A DNA stretch of 5,225 nucleotides, from the NCBI GenBank assembly GCA_021849525.1, contig JAJZSS010000170.1:1-5225 (forward strand), in the 5' to 3' direction. The notes under the pieces are model-generated. The model was not told the DNA's origin, ran no database searches, and saw only the letters and a program-made list of their open reading frames with translations. The stretch's first letter is position 1, and each line of letters starts with the position of its first letter. The position numbers and the translations under genes are program-made. The stretch is from Chloroflexota bacterium (GTDB lineage Bacteria > Chloroflexota > Anaerolineae > Anaerolineales > UBA4823). Positions 4,171 through 5,225 of this stretch are shown here, in pieces.

Positions 4171-5225
4171 ATGCGCAAAATATTTTTGATCGGCATGAAA
4201 GACCTGCGGCTGGCGTTCCGTGACCCCACCGCCCTGCTGCTGATGCTGCTGGCGCCGTTCCTGCTCACCCTGGGGATGGGCTTCGTCACCGGGGCGTTCT
4301 CCGGCGGCGGCTCCGGATTGGAGCAAATGCCGGTGGCGCTGGTGAACCAGGATGAAGGCGAGCTCGGCCAGGCGCTGGTGGAGGTGTTCCAATCGCCTGA
4401 GCTGGCAGAGCTGCTGGCGACAACGCTGCTGGACGACCCTATAGCGGCCCGCAGCCAGGTGGACGCCGACCAGACCGCGGCGGCGGTGATCATCCCGCCG
4501 GGCTTCAGCGCCAGCATCCTGCCCTCCGCAGGGGGAAGCGCCGGCGGGAAGGTAGTGGCGATCGAGCTGTACGCCAATCCTGCTAGACCCACCGGAGCCG
4601 GGATCGTCCAGACCATCGTCGAAGAATTCGTGGGGCGGGTGGAGATCGGCAGGATCGGCGGGGAGGTAGCCATTGAGCAGATGCTGGCGAGCGGGCTGCT
4701 GCCCGCCGACCCGCAGGCGCTGGCAGCCGCCGGAGAAGAGCTTGGCAAGCAGATGGCCGGCGACGAGGCCCAGCTGAGCGCCATAACCATCCACAAGACG
4801 CGCGCCGTGAACGAGGCCGCCCAGTTCAACATTATGGCCTACATGGCGCCGGGCATGGCACTGATGTTCCTGATGCTCACCGTGGCTTACGGCGGGCGCA
4901 CCCTGCTCATCGAGCTCGCCCAGGGCACCCTGCCGCGCCTGTTAGTCTCGCCTACGGCGATCTATCAGATCCTGGCGGGCAAACTGCTGGGCATCTACCT
5001 GACCGGCGTGGCGCAGATCACCATCCTGGTTGCTGCGTCCAGCCTGCTGTTCGGCCTGCGGTGGGGTGATCCGCTGGGGCTGGCGGCGCTGATCCTGGCG
5101 GTGGTATTCGGCGCCACCGGCTGGGGTGTGCTGCTCACCACCCTGGTACGTACCCCGGGGCAGGCGGCCAACGTGGGCACCGCCCTGATGCTGATCTTCG
5201 GCGTCCTGGGCGGCAGCTTCATCAG
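4171..5225 (+). CDS. ABC-2 type permease, partial (runs off the right edge)
   Basis: The first 351 residues of the membrane partner of the preceding ATPase are visible, with no stop codon before the end. The layout is that of the larger ABC-2 permeases (ABC2_membrane_3 type, as in YbhR/YhhJ). It has a short cytoplasmic start with KDLRLAFRDP (10-19), TM1 about 20-42, and a large extracytoplasmic domain about 43-220. Further segments lie near 221-240, 268-293, 301-325 and 333-351. GTLPRLLVSPTAIYQILAGK (252-271) is the conserved cytoplasmic coupling region before TM3. This is longer than DrrB (about 280 residues), so the pair is not a plain DrrAB. The ATG follows an AAGGGGG run five bases upstream. 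The family usually runs to about 370-420 residues, so the missing end is short. Confidence 0.9.
   Translation, partial: MRKIFLIGMKDLRLAFRDPTALLLMLLAPFLLTLGMGFVTGAFSGGGSGLEQMPVALVNQDEGELGQALVEVFQSPELAELLATTLLDDPIAARSQVDADQTAAAVIIPPGFSASILPSAGGSAGGKVVAIELYANPARPTGAGIVQTIVEEFVGRVEIGRIGGEVAIEQMLASGLLPADPQALAAAGEELGKQMAGDEAQLSAITIHKTRAVNEAAQFNIMAYMAPGMALMFLMLTVAYGGRTLLIELAQGTLPRLLVSPTAIYQILAGKLLGIYLTGVAQITILVAASSLLFGLRWGDPLGLAALILAVVFGATGWGVLLTTLVRTPGQAANVGTALMLIFGVLGGSFI

Noticed and set aside
3834..4832. Long minus-strand open frame of 332 codons
   Set aside because: It is antisense to the ABC ATPase and permease, both of which have complete family motifs. The open frame reflects high GC, and its translation is low-complexity Ser/Ala/Pro/Arg-rich.

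Overview
The window reads as a chromosomal segment of a free-living, moderately GC-rich bacterium. My best guess is a member of the Chloroflexota such as Anaerolineae. This rests on the mix of small dispersed palindromes between genes (GTAGGGG-type elements, CGAAT-rich palindromes, GACAGGAT and ATCTGCG motifs), which I remember as common in such genomes. It is an inference from recollection, not from a marker gene.

Layout. (1) Positions 1-244, minus strand: the first 81 codons of a prephenate dehydratase (pheA). A TATAAT box lies so close to the ATG that the transcript is probably leaderless. (2) Positions 245-757: a gene-free stretch made mostly of repeats. It holds a 76-bp imperfect palindrome, a 47-bp palindrome, a 60-bp palindrome and a tandem array of eight 19-bp units (plus a decayed ninth) that ends just upstream of the next promoter. 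(3) Positions 758-2763: a PadR-family regulator and a TetA-like MFS exporter in one operon. It is driven by a promoter with perfect consensus boxes, embedded in two inverted repeats built from GTCA/TGAC half-sites. (4) Positions 2764-3214: a second repeat-rich gap with a second 76-bp element, a triple ATCTGCG motif, a TATAAT promoter with its own inverted repeat, and a second 60-bp palindrome lying in the predicted mRNA leader. (5) Positions 3215-5225: a DrrA-type ABC ATPase and the start of its ABC-2 permease, which runs off the window.

How the parts work together. The two operons are both efflux modules: a PadR-controlled, proton-driven MFS pump, and an ATP-driven ABC-2 exporter. The PadR protein most likely represses its own operon and is released by a ligand of the pump. 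I see no copy of the PadR-like half-sites upstream of the ABC genes, so there is no sequence support for shared control. The pheA gene is transcribed divergently and looks unrelated in function.

The genes themselves are of familiar families. The less ordinary material is between them: the 19-bp hairpin-forming array, the two size-matched repeat pairs that flank the padR-MFS module in the same order, and the repeat-borne hairpin in the ABC leader. I do not see a clear new multi-gene system.
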